Assembly: GCF_026723825.1 (NCBI RefSeq)
Contig: NZ_CP113519.1
Span: 3,906,001 to 3,970,000, forward strand
Length of the DNA stretch: 64,000 nt
Direction: 5' to 3'
Origin: Pseudomonas sp. GOM7
Lineage (GTDB): Bacteria > Pseudomonadota > Gammaproteobacteria > Pseudomonadales > Pseudomonadaceae
Below, one piece after another: positions 44,498 to 52,368 of this stretch. The notes beneath the pieces are model-generated. The model saw only the letters and a program-made list of their open reading frames with translations. It did no database searches and was not told the DNA's origin. The translations under genes and the position numbers were made by a program. Within the stretch, counting starts at the first letter, position 1. Each line of letters starts with the position of its first letter.

Positions 44498-45472
44498 CTA
44501 ACGCGCGGCGGTGCCGAAGCGCCGACGATAGTCGCCTGGCGATAGGCCTACCAGGCGGGCGAACACCTTGCGAAAAGCACCACTGTCGCGATAGCCCACC
44601 TGCCAGGCCACCTGATCGATGCTCTGGCGGGTGAACTCGAGCAGCTCACGGGCCTTGGTCACGCGCAACTGCTGGCAGTACTCGGTGGGTTTCAGCCCGG
44701 TGGCAGCACGAAAACGTCGCAGGAAGGTACGCTCGCCCAGGCCGGCACGCGCGGCCATGTCCGCCAGCCCCGCTTCGGCCCCAGCGTCGCCCTGCAGCCA
44801 GTGCTGCACCGCCAGCACGGCGGCATCGCCATGGTCGAAGCTGGGCACGAAATGGCTGAAGTGCCGCTGTGACTCCCGGTTCAGATCCACCACCAGAAAA
44901 CGCGCAGTTTCCGCGGCGACGGTCGGCCCCAGCAGGCGTGTCACCAGGGCCAGGCCCAGGTCGGTCCAGGCCATCAGGCCACCCGCTGTGATCAGGTCGC
45001 CGTCATCGACCACCATGCGCTCCGGTAGCACCTGCACCTGCGGGAAACGCGCCGCCAGTTCCGCCGCCAGCGCCCAGTGCGTGGTCACCCTGCGCCCATC
45101 GAGCAGGCCGGCATGCGCCAGCGGGAAGGCACCAGCGCAGACCGAGGCCAGGGTCACCCCGGCGCCATGCTGCTGGCGTAACCAGTCGCCATAACAGGCC
45201 GCCAGCGATTGCTCGGCATCGCCGCCCAGGCAGGGCGGCAGAATCACCACCTGCGGCGCCCCGACGGCCTGCGGCTGGCTGTCGAACACGCGTACCAGAG
45301 CGCCCGTTGCATCCGCCTGCCAGTGGCTGATGCGCAAGCTCGGCAGTCCCTGCCGCTGCTGCTCGGCAACCATGCGGTTGGCCACGGCGAACAGATCGCC
45401 CAGGCCATGAACCGCCGCCAGTTGCACACCGGGATACAGCAACAGCCCGATCTCCAGGCAACGCTCGCTCAT
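44498..45472 (-). CDS. GlxA-type AraC-family regulator (DJ-1/PfpI domain fused to HTH)
   Basis: The 324-residue protein has an N-terminal class-I-glutamine-amidotransferase-like domain (about 5-185; A-S-V-C-A-G-A-F-P-L-A nucleophile elbow). A C-terminal AraC helix-turn-helix pair follows (G-L-G-E-R-T-F-L-R-R-F and V-G-Y-R-D-S-G-A-F-R-K-V-F). ATG 45472 is the family start; the open frame continuing to 46150 lies antisense to the divergent hydrolase. It probably controls that isochorismatase-like gene across 93 bp. Inducer unknown. Confidence 0.9.
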   Translation of the reverse strand: MSERCLEIGLLLYPGVQLAAVHGLGDLFAVANRMVAEQQRQGLPSLRISHWQADATGALVRVFDSQPQAVGAPQVVILPPCLGGDAEQSLAACYGDWLRQQHGAGVTLASVCAGAFPLAHAGLLDGRRVTTHWALAAELAARFPQVQVLPERMVVDDGDLITAGGLMAWTDLGLALVTRLLGPTVAAETARFLVVDLNRESQRHFSHFVPSFDHGDAAVLAVQHWLQGDAGAEAGLADMAARAGLGERTFLRRFRAATGLKPTEYCQQLRVTKARELLEFTRQSIDQVAWQVGYRDSGAFRKVFARLVGLSPGDYRRRFGTAAR

Positions 45473-45565
45473 TGTCAGTTTTTCCCCGCAGATTGTCGGC
45501 CTCGCCCATCCTCGCCTCAGCATTGCAGCGCTAAGGTGGGCGCACATCATCCCACGGAGAGTCCC

Positions 45566-46114
45566 ATGAGCAAGCGTGCCCTGATCCTTATCGATATCCA
45601 GAACGATTATTTTGCAGGTGGCAAGTGGCCCCTGGCGGGCATGGACAGCGCCGCCAGCAACGCCGCACGCGTGCTCGAAGCGGCTCGCGCGGCAGGCGAT
45701 ACGGTGATTCACGTTCGCCATGAGTTCGAGAGCGACGACGCGCCCTTCTTCGCCCCCGGCAGCGATGGCGCGCGTCTGCATGCCAGCGTGCTGCCGCAGG
45801 TAGGCGAAGCCATGGTGCTCAAGCACAAGGTCAACGCCTTTCTTGGCACCGATCTGAAAGCGCAACTGGATGCCGCCAGCATCGAACAGGTGATTCTGAT
45901 GGGCGCCATGAGCCACATGTGCATCGCCGCCGCCGCACGCGCCAGCGCCGACTTCGGCTACGCCACCACCGTCATTCACGACGCCTGCGCCACCCACGAC
46001 CAAGCCTTCGAGGGCAGCACGATCCCCGCCGCCCAGGTGCATGCAGCCAATATGGCGGCGCTGGCGTTCGCCTACGCCACGGTGCTCGCCACCGAACAGT
46101 ATCTGGCTGGCTGA
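45566..46114 (+). CDS. Isochorismatase-family cysteine hydrolase
   Basis: The 182-residue enzyme has D10 in L-I-D-I-Q-N-D-Y-F and the nucleophile Cys in G-A-M-S-H-M-C-I-A-A-A-A-R, the catalytic pair of this superfamily (nicotinamidase, ureidoacrylate and related amidohydrolases). A GGAGA site precedes the ATG at 45566. The substrate is unknown. The divergent GlxA-type gene is the likely regulator. Confidence 0.9.
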   Translation: MSKRALILIDIQNDYFAGGKWPLAGMDSAASNAARVLEAARAAGDTVIHVRHEFESDDAPFFAPGSDGARLHASVLPQVGEAMVLKHKVNAFLGTDLKAQLDAASIEQVILMGAMSHMCIAAAARASADFGYATTVIHDACATHDQAFEGSTIPAAQVHAANMAALAFAYATVLATEQYLAG

Positions 46115-46126
46115 TGGCTCGCCAAG

Positions 46127-46158
46127 ACGACGGTTTGCCTCCATTGGCAAACCGTCGT
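46127..46158 (+). terminator. Hairpin after isochorismatase-family gene
   Basis: ACGACGGTTTGCC-TCCATT-GGCAAACCGTCGT is a perfect 13-bp stem, 12 bp past the stop codon, followed by TCTCGG. The T run is weak, so termination may be partly Rho-assisted. No gene is seen from here to 46339. Confidence 0.75.
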
Positions 46159-46338
46159 TCTCGGCCTTGGCGCTGCCGAGTGCAGCAGCAAATCGCCAAT
46201 ATCCAGGCGCAGCAAAACGCCATCAAACCGTCAGTCGCCTGATCGCTGCCCTCCATCCGCAAGCAGACCCAGCGCACATCAGCGCCAGCCTGCCGCTCCT
46301 ATGCTGCTACTCCGATCACCCTGCAAGGGGAAGCAGCC

Positions 46339-47655
46339 ATGTTCCACTACCTGTACAAAGGATTCGCCACCCTCCTGCTGGCCGCAGGCGTCGCCTTTGC
46401 CGCCCAGGCCAGCCCTTCCTATTCGATGAAAGCACCGCGCACGGTAGCCTGGGCCGACTTTCTCGGCCTCAACGTGCAATTGCCCTGGTTTCCCGAAGCG
46501 GCCTATCGCCAGCAGATAGCCAAGCTCAAGGAGCTGGAGCTGCAGTGGATTCGCATGGGCCTGCACTGGGATCGTCTGGAGCCCGCCCCCGGGCAATGGC
46601 AATGGGCGGAGGTCGACCGGGTGATGCAGGTGGTCGAGCAAGAGCAACTCAAACCGCTGATCTATCTGGTGGGCTCGGCGCCCTTCGCCACCTCCGCACC
46701 CAGCGGTGTGAGCAATCGCGACCAATACCCGCCGATCAACGCCCAACTGTTCGCCAGCAGCTTCGCCACCCTGGCCAGCCGCTACCCTTACGCCAAGGCC
46801 TGGCAGGTGTGGAACGAGCAGAACATTCCCTCCTTCTGGCAACCAGCGGAAAACCCGCTGCAGTACCAGCAGTTGCTGGAAAGCAGCCTCAACGCCCTGG
46901 CCAGCGCCCGCCCGGACGCCACCCAGGTGATCGGTGGCAATGCCTACTACAGCCAGATGCCGGTGCGTGGCGGGCTGATGCTCGAAGCGCTGCTGCGCCT
47001 CGGCAGCGTCAAGCGTGACCGCGTCACGGCCTATCACCCCTACAGCCAGGAACCGGAAGGCGACGTGCCCGGCGCGGGCGACTTCATCAGCAACGCCAAT
47101 ACCGTCAACCAGTACCTGCGCCAGTACGGCAGCGGGCCGATCTGGGCCACCGAGTTCGGCTGGTCGAGCTACCCCGGCCCAGCGGAACTGCAGCCGATCA
47201 TCGGCGAACAAGGCCAGGCCGACTACATGCTGCGGCGCCTGGCCCTGATGAGCGCGATGGATTTCGACCGGGTGTTTCTCTTCACCCTGAGCGACCTGGA
47301 TGCCCGCGCCACACCGCGTGATCGCTACTACGGTCTGCTGCGCCTGGATGGCAGCGAGAAACCCGCCTACCAGGCCCTCAAACGCTTCCTGCAGATCAGC
47401 GGCCCACGCCTGACGCCGCTGAACCCACCGAGCTTCGCCAACGCCCCGGCCGGCATGCTCAGCATCGCCTGGCAGCGTGCCGACGGCCGCTGGCTGTGGT
47501 GGTTCTGGGCACAGGAGGAAGGCAGCGTGCGCCTGCCGCGCAACGGCAGTGGCACCCTGTACAACCCGCTGCAGGGTACCAGCCAGGACGTGCACTCCAG
47601 CAGCGGCGGCATCACCGTCAAGGTCAGCCGCGAGCTGCAGATGCTCTTGCTATGA
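46339..47655 (+). CDS. Secreted glycoside hydrolase, PslG/GH39-like
   Basis: The 438-residue protein has a signal peptide (about 1-24, A-Q-A-S-P) and a (beta/alpha)8 hydrolase domain. The acid/base E160 is in W-N-E-Q-N and the nucleophile E272 in A-T-E-F-G-W, the clan-A pair with the about 110-residue spacing seen in PslG. Length also matches P. aeruginosa PslG, a periplasmic enzyme acting on the Psl exopolysaccharide. No exopolysaccharide cluster surrounds this gene. AGGGGAAG precedes the ATG. It converges on zapE with a 6-nt overlap. Confidence 0.8.
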   Translation: MFHYLYKGFATLLLAAGVAFAAQASPSYSMKAPRTVAWADFLGLNVQLPWFPEAAYRQQIAKLKELELQWIRMGLHWDRLEPAPGQWQWAEVDRVMQVVEQEQLKPLIYLVGSAPFATSAPSGVSNRDQYPPINAQLFASSFATLASRYPYAKAWQVWNEQNIPSFWQPAENPLQYQQLLESSLNALASARPDATQVIGGNAYYSQMPVRGGLMLEALLRLGSVKRDRVTAYHPYSQEPEGDVPGAGDFISNANTVNQYLRQYGSGPIWATEFGWSSYPGPAELQPIIGEQGQADYMLRRLALMSAMDFDRVFLFTLSDLDARATPRDRYYGLLRLDGSEKPAYQALKRFLQISGPRLTPLNPPSFANAPAGMLSIAWQRADGRWLWWFWAQEEGSVRLPRNGSGTLYNPLQGTSQDVHSSSGGITVKVSRELQMLLL

Positions 47656-48768
47656 GCGGCCGAAGCGCTGCAACTGCATCTCGCGCAAACGGCTGAGCGT
47701 ACGGCGAAAGGCAAACTCGAGGTAGCCCTGGGTGTACAGCTCATCCAGCGCCACCTCGGCCCCGATATACAGCGGTACGCGGCGGTCGTAGCACTCGTCG
47801 ACCAGGGCGATGAAGCGGCGCACCGCATCGTCGTTGCGTGCCAGCGCCGGCAGTTGACGATCCCCGGCATCGACCCGCTCGGCAGCGTCCTCGGTGCCAC
47901 GGGCGATACGCCCCTCGCGTGGCTCGCCACCCAGGCGCGGTACCCCGTCAAGCAGGATGGCCGGAAAGCGTCCGCACAGTTCGATGAAATCCGGCGCGGC
48001 CAGCGGCTGTTCGCATAGATCGCTGAAACGGCACCACAGCGCTGCCGGGCTGTTGCCCAGATTGGCGATATGCCGATGGCTCAGTTCGACCGGCTCACGG
48101 CTGACCACCTGGCCCTGACTCAAGCGAGCGAACAACTCGGCCAGCGCCTGCGGCTGCTGCACCCAGTAGCGCTGCACCTCGGTGCCGGGGTGCAGGCGAT
48201 GATCCTGCTCGCCGTCCACGGCCACCACCTGCATATACGCCTCGAGCACGGCGATGGCCGGCAGGAAACGCTCGCGGTTGAAACCGTCGGCATAAAGCTG
48301 ATCCGGCGGCTGGTTGGAGGTGGCCACCAGCACCACGCCCTGCTCCACCACCAGGCTGAGCAGACGGCCGAGCAGCATGGCGTCGCCGATATCGCTGACG
48401 AACAGCTCGTCGAAGCACAACACACGCACCTCGCGCCCCAGCTCCTCGGCCAGCAGACGCAGTGGGTCGGCATTACCGGTCAACTCGAACTGGCGGCGAT
48501 GCACCCACTGCATGAAGTGATGGAAATGCTGACGCCGTGCTGGCACACACAGGCTGTTGTAGAAGCTGTCCATCAGCCAGGTCTTGCCGCGCCCCACCGG
48601 CCCCCAGAGGTACACACCGGGCGGGCATTCCCCTTGATGCAAGGCCTGGTGGCAAAGCTGCAGCGCCTCGACCGCACGGCGCTGCGCGGCATCGGCGACG
48701 AAACCACCCGCCAGTGCCTGCTCATAAGCAGCCAGCGGCGAATCAGGCAATGCCTCTGGCGCGTTCAA
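47650..48768 (-). CDS. zapE: ZapE/AFG1-family cell division ATPase
   Basis: The 372-residue AAA-type ATPase has Walker A G-P-V-G-R-G-K-T, Walker B V-L-C-F-D-E-L-F and the F-H-H-F-M motif of AFG1/ZapE proteins. ZapE associates with the FtsZ ring under some stresses. Its start overlaps the upstream nitrilase gene by 4 nt. Pseudomonas genomes often carry a second zapE elsewhere, so this may be a paralogue. Confidence 0.88.
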   Translation of the reverse strand: MNAPEALPDSPLAAYEQALAGGFVADAAQRRAVEALQLCHQALHQGECPPGVYLWGPVGRGKTWLMDSFYNSLCVPARRQHFHHFMQWVHRRQFELTGNADPLRLLAEELGREVRVLCFDELFVSDIGDAMLLGRLLSLVVEQGVVLVATSNQPPDQLYADGFNRERFLPAIAVLEAYMQVVAVDGEQDHRLHPGTEVQRYWVQQPQALAELFARLSQGQVVSREPVELSHRHIANLGNSPAALWCRFSDLCEQPLAAPDFIELCGRFPAILLDGVPRLGGEPREGRIARGTEDAAERVDAGDRQLPALARNDDAVRRFIALVDECYDRRVPLYIGAEVALDELYTQGYLEFAFRRTLSRLREMQLQRFGRS

Positions 48769-49649
48769 CGCAGCACCAGCCGACCATCGTCGAACTGCCG
48801 CGGCCAGTCGCGCCGGGTGAACACCTGACCCTGCTCGCGCACCCGGCGCACCTCGGCCAGATCCAGCTCGGCGATCAGCCAGTGACTACGCGTGGGGCAC
48901 AGCGCTTCGCTCTCGGCAATCACCCCAGTGGCCGGCATGCCATAGTCCGACGGCACGTACAGCGCGGCTAGGCCGATATTCTCGTCCAGCGCCGGCGACC
49001 AGGGTGCCAGGCCCACCGTGGGCGACTGCAGCACGGCAATCTGATTTTCCAGGGCACGGGCCTGGGCGCCGATGCGTACGCGATGGAAGCCGGCCTCGGT
49101 ATCGGTGCAGCTGGGCGCCAGGATCAGATCCACCCCGGCCTCGGCCAGGGTGCGCGCCAGCAGCGGGAACTCGTTGTCGTAGCAGATCAGGATGCCCAGC
49201 TTGCCCAGCGCCGTGTCGAACACCTTGAGCCCGCTGCCAGCGGCGATCTGCCATTGCTCCAGCTCGAAGCGGGTCATCATCAGCTTGTCCTGGCTGCCCA
49301 GGCAGCCGTCGGGGCCGAACAGCCAGGCGCGATTGCGGTAGACGCCGTCATCATCCAGCACGGCTACCGAGCCGGGTTGCAGATATACCTGCAGCCGCCG
49401 CGCCAGGCTCTCGCACAATTCCAACCAGCGCGGCAGCAGCGCCTGAATGCCAGCGATGGAGCCATGCAGGTCACTGCGTTCTGCTTCCGGCAACTGCCCG
49501 GTCAGCACCAGCCCGGCATATTCCGGCAGCAGCAACAGCTCGGCGCCCTGCCCGGCCGCCTCCTCGCAGAGCCTGGCGAGGTGCTCGGCGTAAGCATCCC
49601 AGCTCGTCAGCAGGTCGATGTGATATTGGCAGGCGGCAACCTTGATCAT
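48765..49649 (-). CDS. Carbon-nitrogen hydrolase (nitrilase superfamily)
   Basis: The 294-residue enzyme has the Glu-Lys-Cys triad in L-L-P-E-Y, D-K-L-M-M-T-R-F-E and L-I-C-Y-D-N-E-F. It probably hydrolyses an amide; substrate not known. ATG 49649 overlaps the stop of the GNAT gene (4 nt), and the frame continuing to 49961 lies inside that gene. The GNAT-nitrilase pair looks like a two-step acylation/deacylation or amide-handling unit. Confidence 0.89.
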   Translation of the reverse strand: MIKVAACQYHIDLLTSWDAYAEHLARLCEEAAGQGAELLLLPEYAGLVLTGQLPEAERSDLHGSIAGIQALLPRWLELCESLARRLQVYLQPGSVAVLDDDGVYRNRAWLFGPDGCLGSQDKLMMTRFELEQWQIAAGSGLKVFDTALGKLGILICYDNEFPLLARTLAEAGVDLILAPSCTDTEAGFHRVRIGAQARALENQIAVLQSPTVGLAPWSPALDENIGLAALYVPSDYGMPATGVIAESEALCPTRSHWLIAELDLAEVRRVREQGQVFTRRDWPRQFDDGRLVLR

Positions 49650-50236
49650 GACTGGAGTTCCTTGAGCCAGAACGACATGGGCTTGGCCGATTCCTCGGCT
49701 TCGTCCAGGTCGCGCCAGTGGTACTGGGTATGCAGTTCGGGATGATGGCGATAACCCCGGCGCGCCCAGAAGGCGTCCAGCGGCTGGTAGTCGGCGGGCC
49801 GCCGCGGATGATCGGCCGGGCGCTGCACGGCGCAGAAGGTGCACCAGTCGAAGCGACCCAGCTTGCGCGCATGGGCCTCGCGCTCGGCGAAGAAGCGCAC
49901 GCCCAGGCCATGGCCGCGCCAGGCCGGCAACACCACCGACTCGGCGCAGTAGAAAATGCACGCAGGGTCCCAGCCCGCCGAGAGGAACGGCTGCTGGAAT
50001 TCCACGGTTTCATCGGCCAGCGGCAGTGCCGTGGAGGCGCCGACCACCCGGCCCCCGTCCCGTACCAGCACGCACAGGCTATCGGCACTGCGCACGTAGG
50101 TGTCGAGGTATTCGGCCTCGTAGTCGAGGCTGCCGTCGTAGAGGTAGGGGAATTCGCGGAAGACCGTGATGCGCAAATGCGCCAGGTCTTCGATATGGGG
50201 CGCTATCTGCCGCCCCTGGAGCAATTCGATATCCAT
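49646..50236 (-). CDS. GNAT-family acetyltransferase
   Basis: The 196-residue protein has the acetyl-CoA loop L-P-A-W-R-G-H-G-L-G-V-R-F-F after a strand Y-C-A-E-S-V-V-L, and ends in a conserved F-W-A-R-R-G-Y-R-H-H region. It begins M-D-I-E-L-L-Q. It is the first gene of a tight three-gene operon with the nitrilase and zapE. The acceptor is unknown. Confidence 0.86.
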   Translation of the reverse strand: MDIELLQGRQIAPHIEDLAHLRITVFREFPYLYDGSLDYEAEYLDTYVRSADSLCVLVRDGGRVVGASTALPLADETVEFQQPFLSAGWDPACIFYCAESVVLPAWRGHGLGVRFFAEREAHARKLGRFDWCTFCAVQRPADHPRRPADYQPLDAFWARRGYRHHPELHTQYHWRDLDEAEESAKPMSFWLKELQS

Positions 50237-50348
50237 CTGGAGTCGTTCGCCAGCAGCAGGGTGACGCCGGCGGCTATGCCGGCATGAAAGCGCGAACTTA
50301 TCATGCGAGCCATTCCACCACTAACCACGCTACGAAAGGAACTTAGCC

Positions 50349-50747
50349 ATGACCGCCACCGAACTGGTTCAGGCCTACTACGCCGCCTTCAACGCCGGCG
50401 ACATGCCCACCTTCCTCGACCTGCTGGCCGAGGACGTGGTGCACGACATCAACCAGGGCGAGCGCCAGGTCGGCAAGGCCACCTTCGCCGCTTTCATGGA
50501 CAAGATGAACCGCTGCTACCGCGAGCGCCTGGCCGACATCGTGGTCATGCAGAACGTCGCAGGCGATCGCGCCGCTGCCGAATTCGTGGTGCATGGCGAG
50601 TACCTGGCCGACGACGAAGGCCTGCCACCGGCCAACGGCCAGACCTACGTCCTGCCGGCCGGCGCCTTCTTCGAGATCAAGAACGGCAAGGTGGCGCGCA
50701 TCAGCAACTACTACAACCTCAACGACTGGATTGCGCAGGTAGGCTGA
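50349..50747 (+). CDS. NTF2/SnoaL-like ketosteroid-isomerase-fold protein
   Basis: The 132-residue protein has the SnoaL-like pattern: Y-Y-A-A-F-N-A-G-D near the start, L-L-A-E-D-V-V-H-D, and G-A-F-F-E-I-K-N-G-K-V-A-R. Members are isomerases, cyclases or binding proteins. AAAGGAA precedes the ATG. It is a lone gene; role unknown. Confidence 0.85.
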   Translation: MTATELVQAYYAAFNAGDMPTFLDLLAEDVVHDINQGERQVGKATFAAFMDKMNRCYRERLADIVVMQNVAGDRAAAEFVVHGEYLADDEGLPPANGQTYVLPAGAFFEIKNGKVARISNYYNLNDWIAQVG

Positions 50748-50823
50748 ATTTGCTCAGGCAAGGGGGCCGGGCCAGTCAGGTGCTCGGCGCTCTGGCACAG
50801 CAGGCGCAGGTAATGCTCCAGGC

Positions 50824-51496
50824 TCAGTCAATCCAGTACAGGCCACGTTGCTCGGCCAGGCGCGCTCGCTCTCGATCCAGCTCGGCGCGTAACTCCTCTT
50901 CGCTGGGCAGCACCAGCTTGTACTTGCTGGCAAAAAGTTGCTCGCTGCCCTGCAGCACCGGATCGCGCACGACCTCACGCGGGCTCTTGCCCAAGGCCCG
51001 CAGCTTGCTCGCCACCTCCTGCTCGACCGCCGCGCGATCCTGACTGGCCAGCAGGCGCTCGTAATACAGCGTGCCAATCTGGCGTTCCAGCGCGCGAGTG
51101 CTCCAGTTCTGCGTGGCGGCTTCGTTCATGTACCATTGCCGCGCTGTCGCTGTCCAGCTTGAGAAGGGTGCGATAGTGCGTCCAACTCAATTCGTGACGC
51201 AGTGCGTCACAAATTGGAAAGGCTTGGTAGAACAGACGCATATAACGCAGGTTAGAAGCATCGAAGCCCTTGCCGAACTCGGCCGTCAGCCCCTTGGTCG
51301 GTAACAACTTCTTGCCGTAGGCGGCACGCGTCTGCCCGCCTTGCTCGAACTCGACGATATGTCGGCCGATTTCCCAGCAGGTTTGCACCTGAATCGCATC
51401 CACGGCCCGCACTGCTTGTTGCCGCGCCTGGCGAATCAGCTCGGCCAGTTCGGCGAGCAAGGGTTGCAGCCTGGGGTCAGCGTTGGCTGGCGTCAT
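50824..51496 (-). pseudogene. Decayed DUF1016 (YhcG-type PDDEXK) gene, frameshifted and missing its nuclease core
   Basis: From ATG 51496, preceded by a perfect AAGGAGG site, the frame encodes the DUF1016 N-terminal domain (L-S-W-T-H-Y-R-T-L-L) up to about residue 118. The match then shifts frame: W-Y-M-N-E-A-A-T-Q-N-W-S continues in another frame. A missing CG dinucleotide near 51139-51143 would explain it (expected A-R-Q-W-Y). After R-D-P-V-L-Q the protein jumps directly to the C-terminal tail Y-K-L-V-L-P-S-E-E-E-L, so the central PDDEXK nuclease region is deleted. Confidence 0.85.
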
Positions 51497-51613
51497 CTTT
51501 CCTCCTTGAATGCCCAATCTTGATCCTGTCAGCAATGGCCTGCCCAGCGCGAACCTTATCCGCTGGAGCAAATTCCTTCGTGATAGTGCAGCGCCCGAAA
51601 CATTCTGCAAAGC

Positions 51614-51630
51614 CTTAATACAGCGTTAAG
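51614..51630 (+). promoter_or_regulatory. Candidate PmrA/QseB-type response-regulator box
   Basis: CTTAAT-ACAGC-GTTAAG fits the PmrA-family consensus (C/T)TTAA(T/G)-N5-(C/T)TTAA(T/G) with one mismatch; the two TTAA cores are one helical turn apart. It lies 48 bp before the first gene of the cluster that ends with a QseB/PmrA-type regulator. Binding is inferred. Confidence 0.55.
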
Positions 51631-51678
51631 CCAGCCCCTCGCACAATCGGCCCCAGGTTCATTACCGAGATCCCGACG

Positions 51679-52368
51679 ATGGAACTCCCCTGGGCACAGC
51701 ATGATCGTCCCGTGGCCCGTATCGGGCGCGGAGATACTTACGAACTCCACCTGGCTTCCCCCGACAGCGCGCGGCGCGCGGCGCTGGAGCATTTCATCCG
51801 CCAGCGCTTCGAGTTGCAGCATGGCGCGCACATCCGCCACTTCATGCCCTGTCTGTTCGGCCTGGAGAACCCAGCCGGGCAGTTGCTCGGCGCGGTGGGT
51901 GTGCGCAGCGCAGGCAATGGCTCGCTGTTTCTCGAGCGCTATCTGGACGAGCCGATCCACAAGACCATTGGTGCACGCCTGGGCCACACCGAGCCTGGCC
52001 GTGGCGAACTGGTGGAAGTGGGCAACCTGGCCGCCGACAACCCCGGCGCCGCACGCCTGCTGATAGTCGCCCTCACCGATCTGCTGGTGGCGCTGGGTTT
52101 TCGCTGGGTCACCTTCACCGGCACACCGACCCTGCTCAACAGTTTCCAGCGCCTGGGACTGACCCCAATCGCACTCGGCGAGGCCGACCCGGCGCGCATG
52201 GGCGCAGAGCTGGCCGACTGGGGCAGTTACTACGACAGCCGCCCACTGGTGATGGCCGGCGATATCCATGGCGGCCATCAGCGCCTGCTGCAACTGGGCG
52301 CCTACCCACGCCTCGGCCATCAACCGCTCTATGCTCTGGAGGAAATGCCCGATGTGGTCTGTAGCTGA
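51679..52368 (+). CDS. Thermostable-hemolysin family protein (T_hemolysin)
   Basis: The 229-residue protein matches the T_hemolysin family: F-I-R-Q-R-F-E-L-Q-H-G-A near the start, H-F-M-P-C-L-F-G, and E-V-G-N-L-A-A. The pattern R-F...E-V-G-N-L-A...L-G-F-R-W-V-T-F-T-G resembles GNAT/LuxI-type acyltransferase folds, which makes me doubt a real hemolysin. There is no signal peptide. It is the first gene of the cluster. Its last 17 nt overlap the ligase gene. A PmrA-type box lies 48 bp upstream. Confidence 0.82.
   Translation: MELPWAQHDRPVARIGRGDTYELHLASPDSARRAALEHFIRQRFELQHGAHIRHFMPCLFGLENPAGQLLGAVGVRSAGNGSLFLERYLDEPIHKTIGARLGHTEPGRGELVEVGNLAADNPGAARLLIVALTDLLVALGFRWVTFTGTPTLLNSFQRLGLTPIALGEADPARMGAELADWGSYYDSRPLVMAGDIHGGHQRLLQLGAYPRLGHQPLYALEEMPDVVCS

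Noticed and set aside
45473..46150. N-terminal extension of the GlxA-type regulator frame
   Set aside because: It is antisense to the isochorismatase-family gene; the family begins at ATG 45472.
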